A DNA stretch of 64,000 nt from Gammaproteobacteria bacterium (GCA_028819075.1 JAPPMM010000059.1:1-64000); one strand, 5' to 3'. Counted from the stretch's first letter, positions 1 through 10,454 are shown. The notes: generated by a model not told the origin, from the sequence alone. Made by a program: numbers and translations.

Positions 1-79
1 AATACACCGGATCGCGATAGACTTCAAGGGACGACGAGGATTCGGAAATAACCTACAATACATTGTCTAGCAATGTTTT

Positions 80-1609
80 ATGGATGCCATACGATACGGC
101 ATGGGATGGTGTCGGACAAGTTGTACTGAGTTCTACCGGAACTTCTCCACCGCCGAAGCGGAAGCAGCGGCGGCGGACTGGCTCCAGCGGTTCGGCAGGT
201 CGGTGGCCAGCCAGACGATGGAGATGATCGGCAACCGCGTTTCACACCGCCATCGGCAGGAGGACTTCGTCGAGGTGGGTGGGCGGACGCTCGATTTCGG
301 CTCGCTCCTCGACCCGAACACCCTCGCGAGCGCCGGGGCGGCCGGACCGTCGATCCTGCTCCCGATGTCCGCCGGCGGTCTGTTCGGCGGCAGCGCCTTC
401 CAGCTCTCGTCCGGCGGGTCCGGCGGCGGCTACTCCCTGTGGGGAGGCGGAGAGATCATGCGGTTCAACCACGAGGAGGGAGGAGGTTTCGGCGACGGCG
501 AGGTCAGCACCGCCACGCTCGGCGCCGACTACGAGGTCGGCCCGGTGGTGACCGGCCTTGCGGTGACCCACAGCCGCGGGTCGGGCAACTTCGAACTCGG
601 GCGGCCGGGCCAGGACGACGCCGGAGAGGTCTCCAGCAGTCTCACCAGCGGCTTCCCCTATGCCCGGCTTGCCATCAGCGACCGCCTGTTGACCTGGGGC
701 GTGCTCGGTTACGGCGCCGGAAGGCTGGATATCGCGGGCGGCGGCGAGGAGGACCCGGAGAGCGACATCTCCATGCGGATGGGCGGTGTGGGGTTCAAGG
801 GAGATCTCGTGCGTTCCGCAGACGCCGGCGGTTTTGAACTGGCGCTGCGCTCGGACGCCTTTCTCGCGCGCATGGACTCGGAAGCCGTCGAGGGGCGAGG
901 CGAACTGACCGCCGACGCAAGCCGCGTACGGATGCTCCTCGAAGCTTCGACGGGATTCACGACGGGCGCCGGTGCGATGCTGCGTCCTCAGGTGCGCGCC
1001 GGCATGCGGTACGACGGTGGCGACACCGAGTCCGGACTCGGGATGGAGGCGGGAGGGGGCCTTACCTTCGTGGACCCCAACCGGGGACTCACCATCCGGG
1101 TGCATGGCCGCACGCTGCTCACGCACGAACAGAACGGCTACGAGGAATGGGGTCTCGGCGGATCGATCGACTTCAACCCGGGCGGCGAAGGACGCGGACT
1201 CTCCGTCGGCCTGAGACCGACCTGGGGATCGACGGCAAGCGGACTGGCGCGTCTCTGGGCGCAGGGTGCGGCGGGGATGACCGCCAACACCTACGGAGCC
1301 CGAGGCTTGAACGCGGAGGTCGGCTATGGATTCGGCGCAGGAGAGGGCGAGGCCGTGTTCATGCCGTACGCAAGGCTCGCCATGTCCGAGCAGCCCGGCT
1401 CCGGCTACCTCGGCGCATACCGGACGGCAAGCCCGGCCGCAAACATGCCGCTACACGTCTCGAGCCAGGGCAGGTACGGCTATCAGTTGGGCGGCCGTCT
1501 GACCGTCGGCCCGGGTTTGTCGGCGAACATCGAGGCCGGCCGCAGCGCGTGGGCTCCCGATTCGGGTCCGGCCCACGGCGCCATGGTCAACTTCTCCCTG
1601 CACTGGTAG
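80..1609 (+). CDS. Autotransporter-type outer-membrane beta-barrel protein, passenger missing
   Basis: The 509-residue product looks like the C-terminal translocator of a type V (autotransporter) protein. From about residue 24 (STAEAEAAAADWLQRFGRSV) it has the conserved linker that precedes such barrels. Then come Gly-rich alternating strands with aromatic girdles, and it ends in a hydrophobic/aromatic strand (VNFSLHW) typical of Omp insertion signals. There is no signal peptide and no passenger domain: an in-frame stop lies at 68-70, just before the ATG at 80, and the first 20 or so residues do not resemble the family. The simplest reading is a truncated remnant of a larger autotransporter (often a subtilase or adhesin), rearranged at about position 120-140. 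It may not be exported and could be a pseudogene; the barrel reading frame itself is intact. Confidence 0.6.
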   Translation: MDAIRYGMGWCRTSCTEFYRNFSTAEAEAAAADWLQRFGRSVASQTMEMIGNRVSHRHRQEDFVEVGGRTLDFGSLLDPNTLASAGAAGPSILLPMSAGGLFGGSAFQLSSGGSGGGYSLWGGGEIMRFNHEEGGGFGDGEVSTATLGADYEVGPVVTGLAVTHSRGSGNFELGRPGQDDAGEVSSSLTSGFPYARLAISDRLLTWGVLGYGAGRLDIAGGGEEDPESDISMRMGGVGFKGDLVRSADAGGFELALRSDAFLARMDSEAVEGRGELTADASRVRMLLEASTGFTTGAGAMLRPQVRAGMRYDGGDTESGLGMEAGGGLTFVDPNRGLTIRVHGRTLLTHEQNGYEEWGLGGSIDFNPGGEGRGLSVGLRPTWGSTASGLARLWAQGAAGMTANTYGARGLNAEVGYGFGAGEGEAVFMPYARLAMSEQPGSGYLGAYRTASPAANMPLHVSSQGRYGYQLGGRLTVGPGLSANIEAGRSAWAPDSGPAHGAMVNFSLHW

Positions 1610-1624
1610 CGGAATCCCGGGTGG

Positions 1625-1652
1625 GTCGGCCGGCGTCAGGCGGACCGGCCCC
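1625..1652. terminator. Possible bidirectional terminator hairpin
   Basis: GGCCGG (1628-1633) and CCGGCC (1645-1650) form a perfect 6-bp stem with an 11-nt loop in the short gap between two convergent genes. There is no T-tract on either side, so it is only a candidate. Confidence 0.3.
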
Positions 1653-1661
1653 CCGCGTTCC

Positions 1662-2393
1662 TCAATCGTCGACTGATCCGAGCCCGTCCGGGTCGTAGCG
1701 CAGGGGCTCGACCCGGATGCCTGTCCGGTCCAGCGCCAGCGCGGCCTCGGCTCCCGCCGCGCAAGGAACGCCACCGATGTGCCATCGCCGAGGATCCTCC
1801 GGCAGATCCTCGACCGCCAGCAGTCCCTGCGCGGCGCCGGGAGTTGGATCCACGGAGAAAGACCTCAGCGGATGTGTGAGGCCGAAGCCCAGCGCCTTCA
1901 GGAACGCCTCCTTGCGGGTCCAGATGCGGAAGAAGAGCCGCCGCCGTTCTTCCGCCGGGGCCGCGTGCAGCCGCGCCGCCTCGTCGCGGGCGAAGTTCTT
2001 GTCGGCGATACCGAGCATGAGGCGCACAGTGCGCCTTTCCTCGATGTCCACGCCCAGCCGGCCGGAGGCGGCCACGGCGATCATGAGCCGGTCCTCGGAG
2101 TGCGACTGGTTGAAGGAAGGGCCACCGGGCAGGAAGGGCTTCCCCTTGTCCTCGTAGTGAAAGCGGACGGTCTCCGGGGCGATGCCGGTCAGCTGCCCCA
2201 GCACGCGGCGCAGGTGCGCCTGGGCCACTGTGTAGCGACGGCGGTGCCGGTCGTACACGAAGCGGTCGCCGCGCTTGCGTTCGCGCGCGGAGAGAAGCCG
2301 CCGGGCAGCGGCCAAGACGTCTGCGGGGACATCCAGCCGCCCCTCCCAGATGTAGACGACGCCTGGCTGGAGGTGTGGGACTCTCGTGGTCAT
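1662..2393 (-). CDS. 4'-phosphopantetheinyl transferase, Sfp/Gsp type
   Basis: This enzyme family transfers the phosphopantetheine arm of coenzyme A to a serine of carrier proteins (ACP/PCP). The 243 residues match the usual Sfp-type length. The Mg-binding motif is visible as GVDIEERR in the middle of the protein and the second catalytic motif as WTRKEAFLKALG. The upstream FNQSHSEDRLMIA matches the conserved FNxSHs region. It reads away from the autotransporter remnant and is divergent from the acetamidase gene. No polyketide or peptide synthetase lies in the window, so the carrier-protein partner must be elsewhere. The family call is secure; the physiological substrate is unknown. Confidence 0.88.
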   Translation of the reverse strand: MTTRVPHLQPGVVYIWEGRLDVPADVLAAARRLLSARERKRGDRFVYDRHRRRYTVAQAHLRRVLGQLTGIAPETVRFHYEDKGKPFLPGGPSFNQSHSEDRLMIAVAASGRLGVDIEERRTVRLMLGIADKNFARDEAARLHAAPAEERRRLFFRIWTRKEAFLKALGFGLTHPLRSFSVDPTPGAAQGLLAVEDLPEDPRRWHIGGVPCAAGAEAALALDRTGIRVEPLRYDPDGLGSVDD

Positions 2394-2555
2394 GTGCGTT
2401 GCCGGGAGCGAGAAGTCGTTGCCGTGAAGCCAGTCTGGTGCCTTGCGGGCGTATGGCGCAAAGTCCGCGGCCGATCAAGAATAGATCACACCCGCGGGAA
2501 CGATCGCCCGAGCCTGCGGGACCCCGTCGCAACCGTCTTCCGAGGAGCCATCCCG

Positions 2556-3599
2556 ATGTTTGCCACGCCGACTTCGCGCTCGTTCAGGCGCGCCGCAGCC
2601 TTCGCTCCCTGCATCCCCCTCGCCCTGGCTGCCTGCCAGGCCGCGCCTCCTCTGGAGGAACAATCCGCCGAGGCGCCACCGGCCGCGGAGACGCCGGCGC
2701 CCGAGTACACGCTCGGCCCCGAGAACTCCCACAATCGCTGGAGTTCCACGATCCCGCCCCAGCTCACGGTTCCCTCCGGAGCCGTCGTCGAGGTGTTCAC
2801 CAAGGAGGCCTCCGATGGTCAGATCACCGAATCCACGACCGCCGAGGACCTGGCCAACGTCGACTTCGACCTGATCCATGCCCTCACCGGACCCATCTAC
2901 GTGGAAGGGGCGAGCCCGGGCGACATCCTCGCCGTCACCCTGCACGAGATCGAGGTCCAGGGATGGGGATGGGCCGGCATCTTCCCGGGCTTCGGGTTCC
3001 TGGCCGACGAGATCACCGGGCCCTGGATCCGGGGGTTCCCGATGGAGCCCGGCGCCACGGAGGTCGCCTTCAACGACGACATCACGATCCCGCTGGCGCC
3101 GTTCGCCGGGGTCATGGGGGTCGCGCCCGACACCGACTCGATGCTCGTGACCATCCCGCCACGCACCAACGGCGGGAACATGGACAACCGCCACATGATC
3201 GCCGGGACCACGGTTTACTTCCCGGTCCAGGTCGAGGGTGCGCTCTTCTCCATCGGCGACGCGCACGCCGCCCAGGGAGACGGCGAAGTGTCCGGTTCCG
3301 CCATCGAGACGCCCGTGCGCGTCGTCTTCGAAGTCGAGGTCATGGAGAACACGCGCGGCATGGTCGAGCCCCAGTACGAGAGCGACGACTACTACGCCGT
3401 GACCGGGTTCGGCACCACCATCGACGAGGCGGCCCGCAAGGCCACCCGCTACATGATCGACTATCTCGTCGCCGAACACGGCCTCACCCGCGAGGAAGCC
3501 TACGTGCTCTGCTCGATCGCCGGCGACATGAAGATCTCGGAGACGGTGGACGTGCCCCACATGCTGGTCAGCATGCACATGCCGAAGGGGATCTTCTGA
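2556..3599 (+). CDS. Acetamidase/formamidase family lipoprotein
   Basis: The family hydrolyses short-chain amides such as formamide or acetamide to ammonia and the acid. The 347-residue product starts at the ATG at 2556; the open frame runs further upstream, but only from this ATG does the protein begin with a signal sequence ending in a lipobox-like LALAAC, so it is probably a periplasmic lipoprotein. Family hallmarks are the early HNRWSSTIPPQLTVPSG segment, GPIYVEGASPGD, the NGGNMDNRHM region and FSIGDAHAAQGDGEVSG, with the C-terminal segment EAYVLCSIAGDMKISE. The family is usually cytoplasmic in characterised members, so export is a difference worth noting. It is probably monocistronic; the next gene starts 26 nt downstream but looks unrelated. 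Confidence 0.88.
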   Translation: MFATPTSRSFRRAAAFAPCIPLALAACQAAPPLEEQSAEAPPAAETPAPEYTLGPENSHNRWSSTIPPQLTVPSGAVVEVFTKEASDGQITESTTAEDLANVDFDLIHALTGPIYVEGASPGDILAVTLHEIEVQGWGWAGIFPGFGFLADEITGPWIRGFPMEPGATEVAFNDDITIPLAPFAGVMGVAPDTDSMLVTIPPRTNGGNMDNRHMIAGTTVYFPVQVEGALFSIGDAHAAQGDGEVSGSAIETPVRVVFEVEVMENTRGMVEPQYESDDYYAVTGFGTTIDEAARKATRYMIDYLVAEHGLTREEAYVLCSIAGDMKISETVDVPHMLVSMHMPKGIF

Positions 3600-3625
3600 G
3601 GACTGGGGAGATCGAGGAGACCTAC

Positions 3626-4807
3626 ATGAGCATAGCCTTCGTCGTGATGCAGATTGGAGACTCGGAGCTGAATCAGCTGTTCGACACGGTCATCCAACCG
3701 GCCATCGAGTCGGTAGGCCTGCAGGCGAAGCGGGTAGACCGTCACAACGAGGGCGGGCTGCTCAAGAGTGAGATCATCGAGTTCTTGAACAACTCGGACA
3801 TCATCATTGCCGATCTCACCAACGAACGACCCAACGTTTACCTGGAGGTCGGATATGCGATGGGAATCGACAAGTTTCGCAACCTAATCCTGACTTGCAG
3901 GAGCGACCACCTGCCCGGCAACGCCGGCTGGCAACCAGACGGTCCCAAGATCCACTTCGACCTCGTGGGATACGACATTTTGCTTTGGGAACCATCCGAG
4001 CCCGACAGCTTTCGCCAAGAACTGAAACGTCGAATTCGGCGACGACGGGCACTCCTCTCGCCGGTCACCCAAGTCCAAGAGCCGGTACTCGACATGGACT
4101 GGGTACGAACCCACCAAGAAACTGCCTCGCGCCAGATGGCGGAGACGGGCTTCACGGCCTACATGGAGGCATCGTTCGGAATCGCCGCTCCCAAACCTGA
4201 CCGCAGTCCGTCCGAGCTATTGAGCGCGGCTTCAGATGCTATGATTCGAACCTTCGGATGGCCCATCGGCGTCGTCTTCCATGATGTACCCGAGTATCAA
4301 CCCCGGCCTCGGTCAGATGGAATCGTGGCTGAGGTAAAGCGGGCGGGTGAGTTCCCGGATTCCTACTACGACTACTGGGCCCTGCGGCGGAATGGAGACT
4401 TTTTCCTTCGGAAGAGCCTCTTCGAGGACAAGCGGGACCCGACTGCGATCTTCTTCAACACGAGAATTGTCAGGAACACCGAGCTGCTGATGTATGCCCT
4501 TAGGTTGTACGACCGGCTCGCCATCGACCCCTCGACCCGATTCGAACTCGAACTCCGTTACGGTGGACTAAACGGCCGGGTGCTGCGTACCTCGTCACCT
4601 AACCGCTACATGTCCGGATCCCATACGTGCTCCGAGGATCAGATCACGACGAGCTACAACGGTAGCCTACAAGACGTCGAGGGAAGCCTCACGGAGGTCG
4701 TGAAACAGCTCACCGCGCCCATGCTTGCTCTGTTTGATTTCTTCGAGTTGGCTGACTCAATCTATCAGGAAATCGTGGAAGCCTACGTGGAGGGTCGAGT
4801 AACGTAA
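3626..4807 (+). CDS. TIR/nucleoside 2-deoxyribosyltransferase-like protein with unknown C-terminal domain
   Basis: The 393-residue product opens with a flavodoxin-like alpha/beta fold of the TIR / nucleoside deoxyribosyltransferase-like superfamily. FVVMQIGDSELNQLFDTVI is the first strand and loop. DIIIADLTNERPNVYLEVGYAMG (residues 58-80) carries the conserved Asp63 and the putative catalytic Glu74. These domains cleave N-glycosidic bonds of nucleotides such as NAD+ in several anti-phage systems. The remaining ~250 residues are not recognised and may be a sensor or oligomerisation domain. The start at ATG 3626 follows GGAGATCGAGGAG. The gene sits at the left edge of an island rich in restriction and HEPN genes, consistent with a stand-alone defence effector; that role is inference. 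Confidence 0.65.
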   Translation: MSIAFVVMQIGDSELNQLFDTVIQPAIESVGLQAKRVDRHNEGGLLKSEIIEFLNNSDIIIADLTNERPNVYLEVGYAMGIDKFRNLILTCRSDHLPGNAGWQPDGPKIHFDLVGYDILLWEPSEPDSFRQELKRRIRRRRALLSPVTQVQEPVLDMDWVRTHQETASRQMAETGFTAYMEASFGIAAPKPDRSPSELLSAASDAMIRTFGWPIGVVFHDVPEYQPRPRSDGIVAEVKRAGEFPDSYYDYWALRRNGDFFLRKSLFEDKRDPTAIFFNTRIVRNTELLMYALRLYDRLAIDPSTRFELELRYGGLNGRVLRTSSPNRYMSGSHTCSEDQITTSYNGSLQDVEGSLTEVVKQLTAPMLALFDFFELADSIYQEIVEAYVEGRVT

Positions 4808-5359
4808 GCCAGCTCACTCGCAGCTCGAACGCGACCTGCGAGCGGTGCCGGTCCCACACGGCCAAGATGCTACAGGTGGCGCTTCGATCGGGGATAGTAG
4901 GGCCTTGATCACGCGGAGCGTGCGTTCCACGCCGACGATGAAGCCGAACGCTTTGAAATGTGTGGGCAGGTCCGTAAGGGGGAATGCGACGCGGCTTGGC
5001 GCAGGTCCGGATCGCGAAGCTCGAGGCATGGAAGTCGCTCACCAAGGTGTTGCGTGGAGCGGTCGCGCTCGCGTAGCGCGTCGAGAGCCTCGCAAGCCTG
5101 TCCGTAGACGCTGCGAGATCGCGCTAGGCTCTACCTCTGTTGGGCGATCAACACACGCCCGGTCCGAACAGGTCGATAGCCCCCGCAGAAGTGGTGTTGT
5201 AGACCGGCGGCTCGGTGTGGATTGCGTGTGGCCGGCGACATTCAGCGACACATCCCCGACGGAGCGGAGCATGCTAGGACATCACGGCTACTCCTCCCAC
5301 TCCGAGCCTGATTTCGAGCTTCTAAGAACCGGTGTCCGGCACCTGGATGTGCCATAAGG
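4808..5359. other. Intergenic stretch without a convincing gene
   Basis: About 550 bases have no gene I can support. Short open frames on both strands lack ribosome binding sites and have no recognisable domains. A plus-strand stretch near 4990-5130 could be read as decayed coding sequence interrupted by stops. This may be eroded mobile-element or gene debris at the left edge of the island. Confidence 0.4.
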
Positions 5360-5421
5360 GGTCATGACAGGCTTGACGAGGTAATGGCTGTCCACTACCT
5401 TGGTTTACATACCTCATGACC
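5360..5421. promoter_or_regulatory. Nested inverted repeats, likely operator/promoter of the downstream wHTH gene
   Basis: Two inverted-repeat pairs are nested upstream of the gene at 5438: GGTCATGA (5360-5367) with TCATGACC (5414-5421), and GAGGTA (5378-5383) with TACCTC (5410-5415). A -35-like TTGACG lies at 5373-5378 with a poor -10 (TACCTT) 17 nt later at 5396-5401. This layout suits autoregulation by a DNA-binding protein, possibly one of the two following gene products. Confidence 0.4.
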
Positions 5422-5437
5422 ACAGGAGTTGGCCATC

Positions 5438-5947
5438 ATGCCTTTGGACCCCGAGATCAAAGCTATGTCAGACATCGTGTCTGCCTTAGAAGACCTGGAG
5501 GATGTACAGGTCACCCGCGTCTTGAACTGGGCGCAGGAAAGGTACAGCGTTTCCCGACCACGTGTTGGATCTTCCACTTCCAGGCGGACAACACCTACCG
5601 CCGATAAGGGAGCCCATGCCACGTCTGCGTCTGGGTATGCTGAATTCCATGACCTTTTCGAAGCTGCCAGCCCGAACACCGTGTTGAATCGCATACTCGT
5701 TGCCGCGTATTGGCTTCAGGTGGAGAAGAATCAGGACACTTTCGGCAGCGGTCCAGTCAACCGAGAGCTGAAGCACGTGGGGTACCCGTCGTCCAACATA
5801 ACGAGGGATCTGAACAAGCTGATGAACCGGTCCCCAAAGCTCGTGATGAAGGTTCGAAAGGAGGGCTCGGCGAAGCAGTCACGCAATCGGTACAAGCTTA
5901 CCAGTCCGGGGATCGACGCCGTGGTCCAGATGCTCAAGAAGTCATGA
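5438..5947 (+). CDS. Small protein with predicted C-terminal winged-helix domain, first gene of a HEPN-associated pair
   Basis: The 169-residue product is not assigned to a named family. The start is the ATG at 5438, nine bases after AGGAG (5424-5428); a TTG three codons upstream lies too close to that site. Residues ~1-30 are acidic and helical, ~30-65 are Ser/Thr/Arg-rich and probably disordered. The C-terminal 100 residues (NRILVAAYWLQ...GSGPVNRELKHVGYPSSNITRDLNKL...RYKLTSPG) look like a winged helix with a recognition helix and a basic wing. The next gene begins 46 bases later and probably belongs to the same transcript. Within a restriction/HEPN island the pair looks like a conflict module, but no function has been shown. 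Confidence 0.6.
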   Translation: MPLDPEIKAMSDIVSALEDLEDVQVTRVLNWAQERYSVSRPRVGSSTSRRTTPTADKGAHATSASGYAEFHDLFEAASPNTVLNRILVAAYWLQVEKNQDTFGSGPVNRELKHVGYPSSNITRDLNKLMNRSPKLVMKVRKEGSAKQSRNRYKLTSPGIDAVVQMLKKS

Positions 5948-5993
5948 GACGTGCCGTTATCAGCCGACTCAACACACGGGAGTCGTACTACGG

Positions 5994-6722
5994 ATGCTGA
6001 GGCCCAACCGCCTAAAGGACCTGCTTGCTAGACCGGACTTTTCGCGTCGTGAGAAGATGTTGCTCTGCCTCGCACGAGAACCGCTAGCACCACGGCAGGT
6101 CCAGGAAGTTAGAGAGACAGCGCTCGCACATGGCCTCCGACACGCCTTAAACTGGAATGTTTCCCAGTTGTTGTCCGAACTTCAAGGGCTGGCGATCCGT
6201 TCCAAAGCAGGTTGGGAGCTTACTAGCGCTGGCCAGATCTCAGTGGGCAAACTCGCCGGATCGGCCGTTAGCGGACGTGCAATCCGGGTGGCGGTGGGGT
6301 TGAGGCGTCACCTTGATACAATTCGAGACGATACTACTCGAGGGTTCGTCGAGGAAGCGGTGCTGTGTCTGGAAAACGCGCTGCACCGGGCTGCCATCGT
6401 GCTGAGTTGGGTGGGTGCCGTTTCGGTGCTACAGCAACATGTGGCTCGTCTGCGGCTCCACGACTTCAACCGCGAGGCCCATCGGCGTTTCAAGAAATGG
6501 AAGCCGGCCCGAACCGCTGATGACCTTAGTCGTACCCGCGAGGCCGACTTCCTGATCGTCCTAGAGTCCATATCGGTTTTCGGAAAGAGCGTAAAGCAAG
6601 AGCTTGAGGCCGCCTTGAAACTGCGGAACGGATGCGGCCATCCCAACTCGCTCCAAGTCGGCGAAGCCAAGGCCGCGGCCCATGTGGAATCACTGATTCT
6701 CAACGTGTACTCGAAGTTCTGA
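5994..6722 (+). CDS. wHTH plus C-terminal HEPN-like protein
   Basis: The 242-residue product has an N-terminal part (1-~75) that looks like a winged helix (REKMLLCLAREPLAP...LSELQGLAIRSKAGWELTSAG). A helical C-terminal half follows. Its last 35 residues contain R211-N-G-C-G-H216, an R-x4-H motif followed by PNS, as in HEPN domains, which often act as RNases in toxin-antitoxin and abortive-infection systems. The conserved segment EEAVLCLENALHRAAIVLSWVGAV is typical of the helical core of this group. It lies 46 nt after the winged-helix gene. The RNase role is inference from the motif. Confidence 0.6.
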   Translation: MLRPNRLKDLLARPDFSRREKMLLCLAREPLAPRQVQEVRETALAHGLRHALNWNVSQLLSELQGLAIRSKAGWELTSAGQISVGKLAGSAVSGRAIRVAVGLRRHLDTIRDDTTRGFVEEAVLCLENALHRAAIVLSWVGAVSVLQQHVARLRLHDFNREAHRRFKKWKPARTADDLSRTREADFLIVLESISVFGKSVKQELEAALKLRNGCGHPNSLQVGEAKAAAHVESLILNVYSKF

Positions 6723-6875
6723 CGAGAACAAAACTGGCCGACATTCCTTGGGGCTCATTAGGCGGCTCTCGGTCCGCCCGCGCACTACGGCAGCACGTCA
6801 CATGCCTTATCTTGGGCGGTGATCAGGCTCTAGCAGTTCGGCTAGGGCGACAGCGAACATGAGACAGCGACGACG

Positions 6876-8425
<1,550 letters not shown>

Positions 8426-8429
<4 letters not shown>

Positions 8430-8851
8430 ACATCGACACCACCTTCCTGCGCCGCTGCATTGCTTCGCTGGAGCACGCGGTTGAGGGCATCGCACGTCAG
8501 GCAGACCGCGAAGATCTCATGTACGACATCTATCGCGCTGCTTGTGTCAAGGAGTTCGAGCTCGTCCTTGAGCAAAGCGGGAAGTTGCTGCGCAAGCGTC
8601 TCACCGCCTGGTTCGCTAGCAACCGCCAAGCGGACCGCCTGCATTTCAAGGATCTGTTCCGCCACGCGGCTCGCCACGACTTCATGGACTGCGAAACGGT
8701 CGAACGATGGCTGAGCTACCGGGACAACCGCAACTACACTGCGCACGATTACGGAGAGGACTTCGCGGAGGCCACCCTCCGGCTCCTACCGGACTTCATC
8801 CGTGACGCCAAGGCGCTGGCCGACATGATCGAGCAGGCCAACGATGACTGA
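8426..8851 (+). CDS. hepT: HEPN toxin of the MNT-HEPN (HepT/MntA) type
   Basis: This 141-residue protein belongs to the HEPN family known as nucleotidyltransferase substrate-binding protein. It carries the intact toxin motif R102-N-Y-T-A-H107-D-Y109 (RX4HXY). In characterised HepT/MntA pairs the HEPN protein is an RNase toxin, neutralised when MntA transfers AMP units to a tyrosine near this motif. The GTG start at 8426 overlaps the hsdM stop. The stop at 8851 overlaps by 8 nt the next gene, whose N-terminus is the matching MNT nucleotidyltransferase. The toxin-antitoxin pair is therefore embedded inside the restriction operon. Confidence 0.85.
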
Positions 8852-10454
8852 CCGCCTGCGCCTCTCGCCAAGGCATCGGCGCATCCTCACCTCGTTGCTG
8901 CGGGAGCACCTGCCTGATGTCGAAGTCTGGGCCTACGGGAGCCGCGTGAACGAGCGGGGCCACGAAGGCAGCGATCTCGATCTCGTGCTGCGGGGGCCGC
9001 AGCTGAGGAAGATTCCGTTCGAGCGACTGATGGACTTTGAGGACTCGGTGCGGGAGTCGACGATTCCGTTCCTGGTCGAGGCGCGGGACTGGGCGAGGCT
9101 GCCGGAGCGGTTCCACCGGGAGATCGAGCGGGAGTATGTAGTGCTGGTGTCTTCAGATACTCGGTGGCAGGAAGCCAGACTGGGTGATGTAATCCGCCTG
9201 GTGTCTGGAGGAACGCCGTCAAAGAAGCGGGAAGAATACTGGAACGGCGCGATCCCCTGGGTCTCAGCGAGAGACATGAGGCGGTTTCGGCTCCGCGATA
9301 CGACTCATCATGTCACTGCGGAAGGGCTCGCCAACGGCACCAAGCAGGTCCCGGTCGGCACGATCCTGCTTCTGACCAGGGGCATGAGACTCCTGAAGGA
9401 GCTACCCGTTTGCGTCACAGAACGACCGATGGCGTTCAACCAGGACATCAAGGCTCTCTTACCAAAGACCCGGATGGACCCCGATTTCCTTCCATACCTT
9501 GTTCTTGGCAACAAACAGCGGCTCCTGAATCTCGTAGACCTCGCAGGTCACGGTACAGGACGCATCAACAGTGACGAACTGCGCGCCCTCGATGTCCGGC
9601 TGCCACCGACGTCCGAGCAGCGCGCCATCGCCCACATCCTCAGCAAGCTGGATGACAAGATCGAACTGAATCGGCGGATGAGTGAGGCGCTGGAGATGAT
9701 GGCACGGGCGCTGTTCAGGTCCTGGTTCGTTGATTTCGATCCGGTACGCGCCAAGATGAACGACCGGGACACCGGCTTTCCGCAGAACATCGCCGACCTG
9801 TTCCCCGACCGGCTGATGGATTCTGAGATGGGGCAGATTCCAGAGGGATGGCATGTTGCGACCTTGGCGGAGCGCATCGAGGTCAACCCGAGGCGATCTC
9901 TTCGACGGGGACAGACCGCTCCTTATCTTCCGATGGCCAATATGCCGACCCAGGGTCACCTGCCGGATGCCGTGGCGGTTCGACCCTTCGGATCCGGCAT
10001 GCGGTTTGCTAACGGCGATACGCTTGTGGCCCGGATCACACCGTGCCTTGAGAACGGCAAGACGGCCTACGTGGATTTCTTAGCCGACGGCGAGGTCGGA
10101 TGGGGCTCTACCGAGTACATCGTCCTGAGGCCGAAGCCCCCGCTTCCAAATCAGTTCGGGTACTTCCTCGCTCGGAGTGCAAGGTTTCGCGAATTCGCAA
10201 CCCAGAACATGAGCGGCACGAGCGGCCGCCAGCGGGTGTCGCCAACCGCGCTGCGAGGCTTCCGTATGGTCGCGCCACCAAGCCGGGTGGCCGCGCGGTT
10301 CGGTGAAGTCGCCCGATCACTCTTCGAGAGAGTCAGCAAAGCGAGTCACGAATCCCACACCCTCGCCGCTCTCCGCGATACTCTCCTCCCGAAGCTCATC
10401 TCCGGCAAGATCCGCGTAGGTGATGCCGATAAGGCAATGGAGTTCATCGCATGA
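8844..10454 (+). CDS. hsdS: MntA-like nucleotidyltransferase fused to type I specificity subunit HsdS
   Basis: The 536-residue product joins two families in one frame. Residues 1-~100 are a minimal nucleotidyltransferase with the exact GSX10DXD signature (G32-S33...D44-L-D46) seen in MntA antitoxins. From ~103 a full-length HsdS follows. Target-recognition domain 1 begins WQEARLGDVIRLVSGGTPS. The central conserved helix is at TSEQRAIAHILSKLDDKIELN with FRSWFVDFDPV. TRD2 comes next, and the C-terminal helix is LAALRDTLLPKLISGKI. The partner HEPN gene is immediately upstream and overlaps by 8 nt. No stop or frameshift separates the two parts. The fusion would place the antitoxin activity on the DNA-recognition subunit. 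Confidence 0.9.
   Translation: MTDRLRLSPRHRRILTSLLREHLPDVEVWAYGSRVNERGHEGSDLDLVLRGPQLRKIPFERLMDFEDSVRESTIPFLVEARDWARLPERFHREIEREYVVLVSSDTRWQEARLGDVIRLVSGGTPSKKREEYWNGAIPWVSARDMRRFRLRDTTHHVTAEGLANGTKQVPVGTILLLTRGMRLLKELPVCVTERPMAFNQDIKALLPKTRMDPDFLPYLVLGNKQRLLNLVDLAGHGTGRINSDELRALDVRLPPTSEQRAIAHILSKLDDKIELNRRMSEALEMMARALFRSWFVDFDPVRAKMNDRDTGFPQNIADLFPDRLMDSEMGQIPEGWHVATLAERIEVNPRRSLRRGQTAPYLPMANMPTQGHLPDAVAVRPFGSGMRFANGDTLVARITPCLENGKTAYVDFLADGEVGWGSTEYIVLRPKPPLPNQFGYFLARSARFREFATQNMSGTSGRQRVSPTALRGFRMVAPPSRVAARFGEVARSLFERVSKASHESHTLAALRDTLLPKLISGKIRVGDADKAMEFIA

Noticed and set aside
2375-2555. An upstream extension of the acetamidase gene
   Set aside because: Only the ATG at 2556 gives a signal peptide and lipobox; the upstream codons lie in the promoter shared with the divergent transferase gene.
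4814-5029. Minus-strand short frame with a FGFIVGVERTL stretch recalling histidyl-tRNA synthetase
   Set aside because: The resemblance is too short and no other synthetase motif is present.
4845-5357. A 170-codon plus-strand open frame in the gap after the TIR-like gene
   Set aside because: It has no binding site, no domain and overlaps unrelated frames; it is more likely non-coding or decayed.
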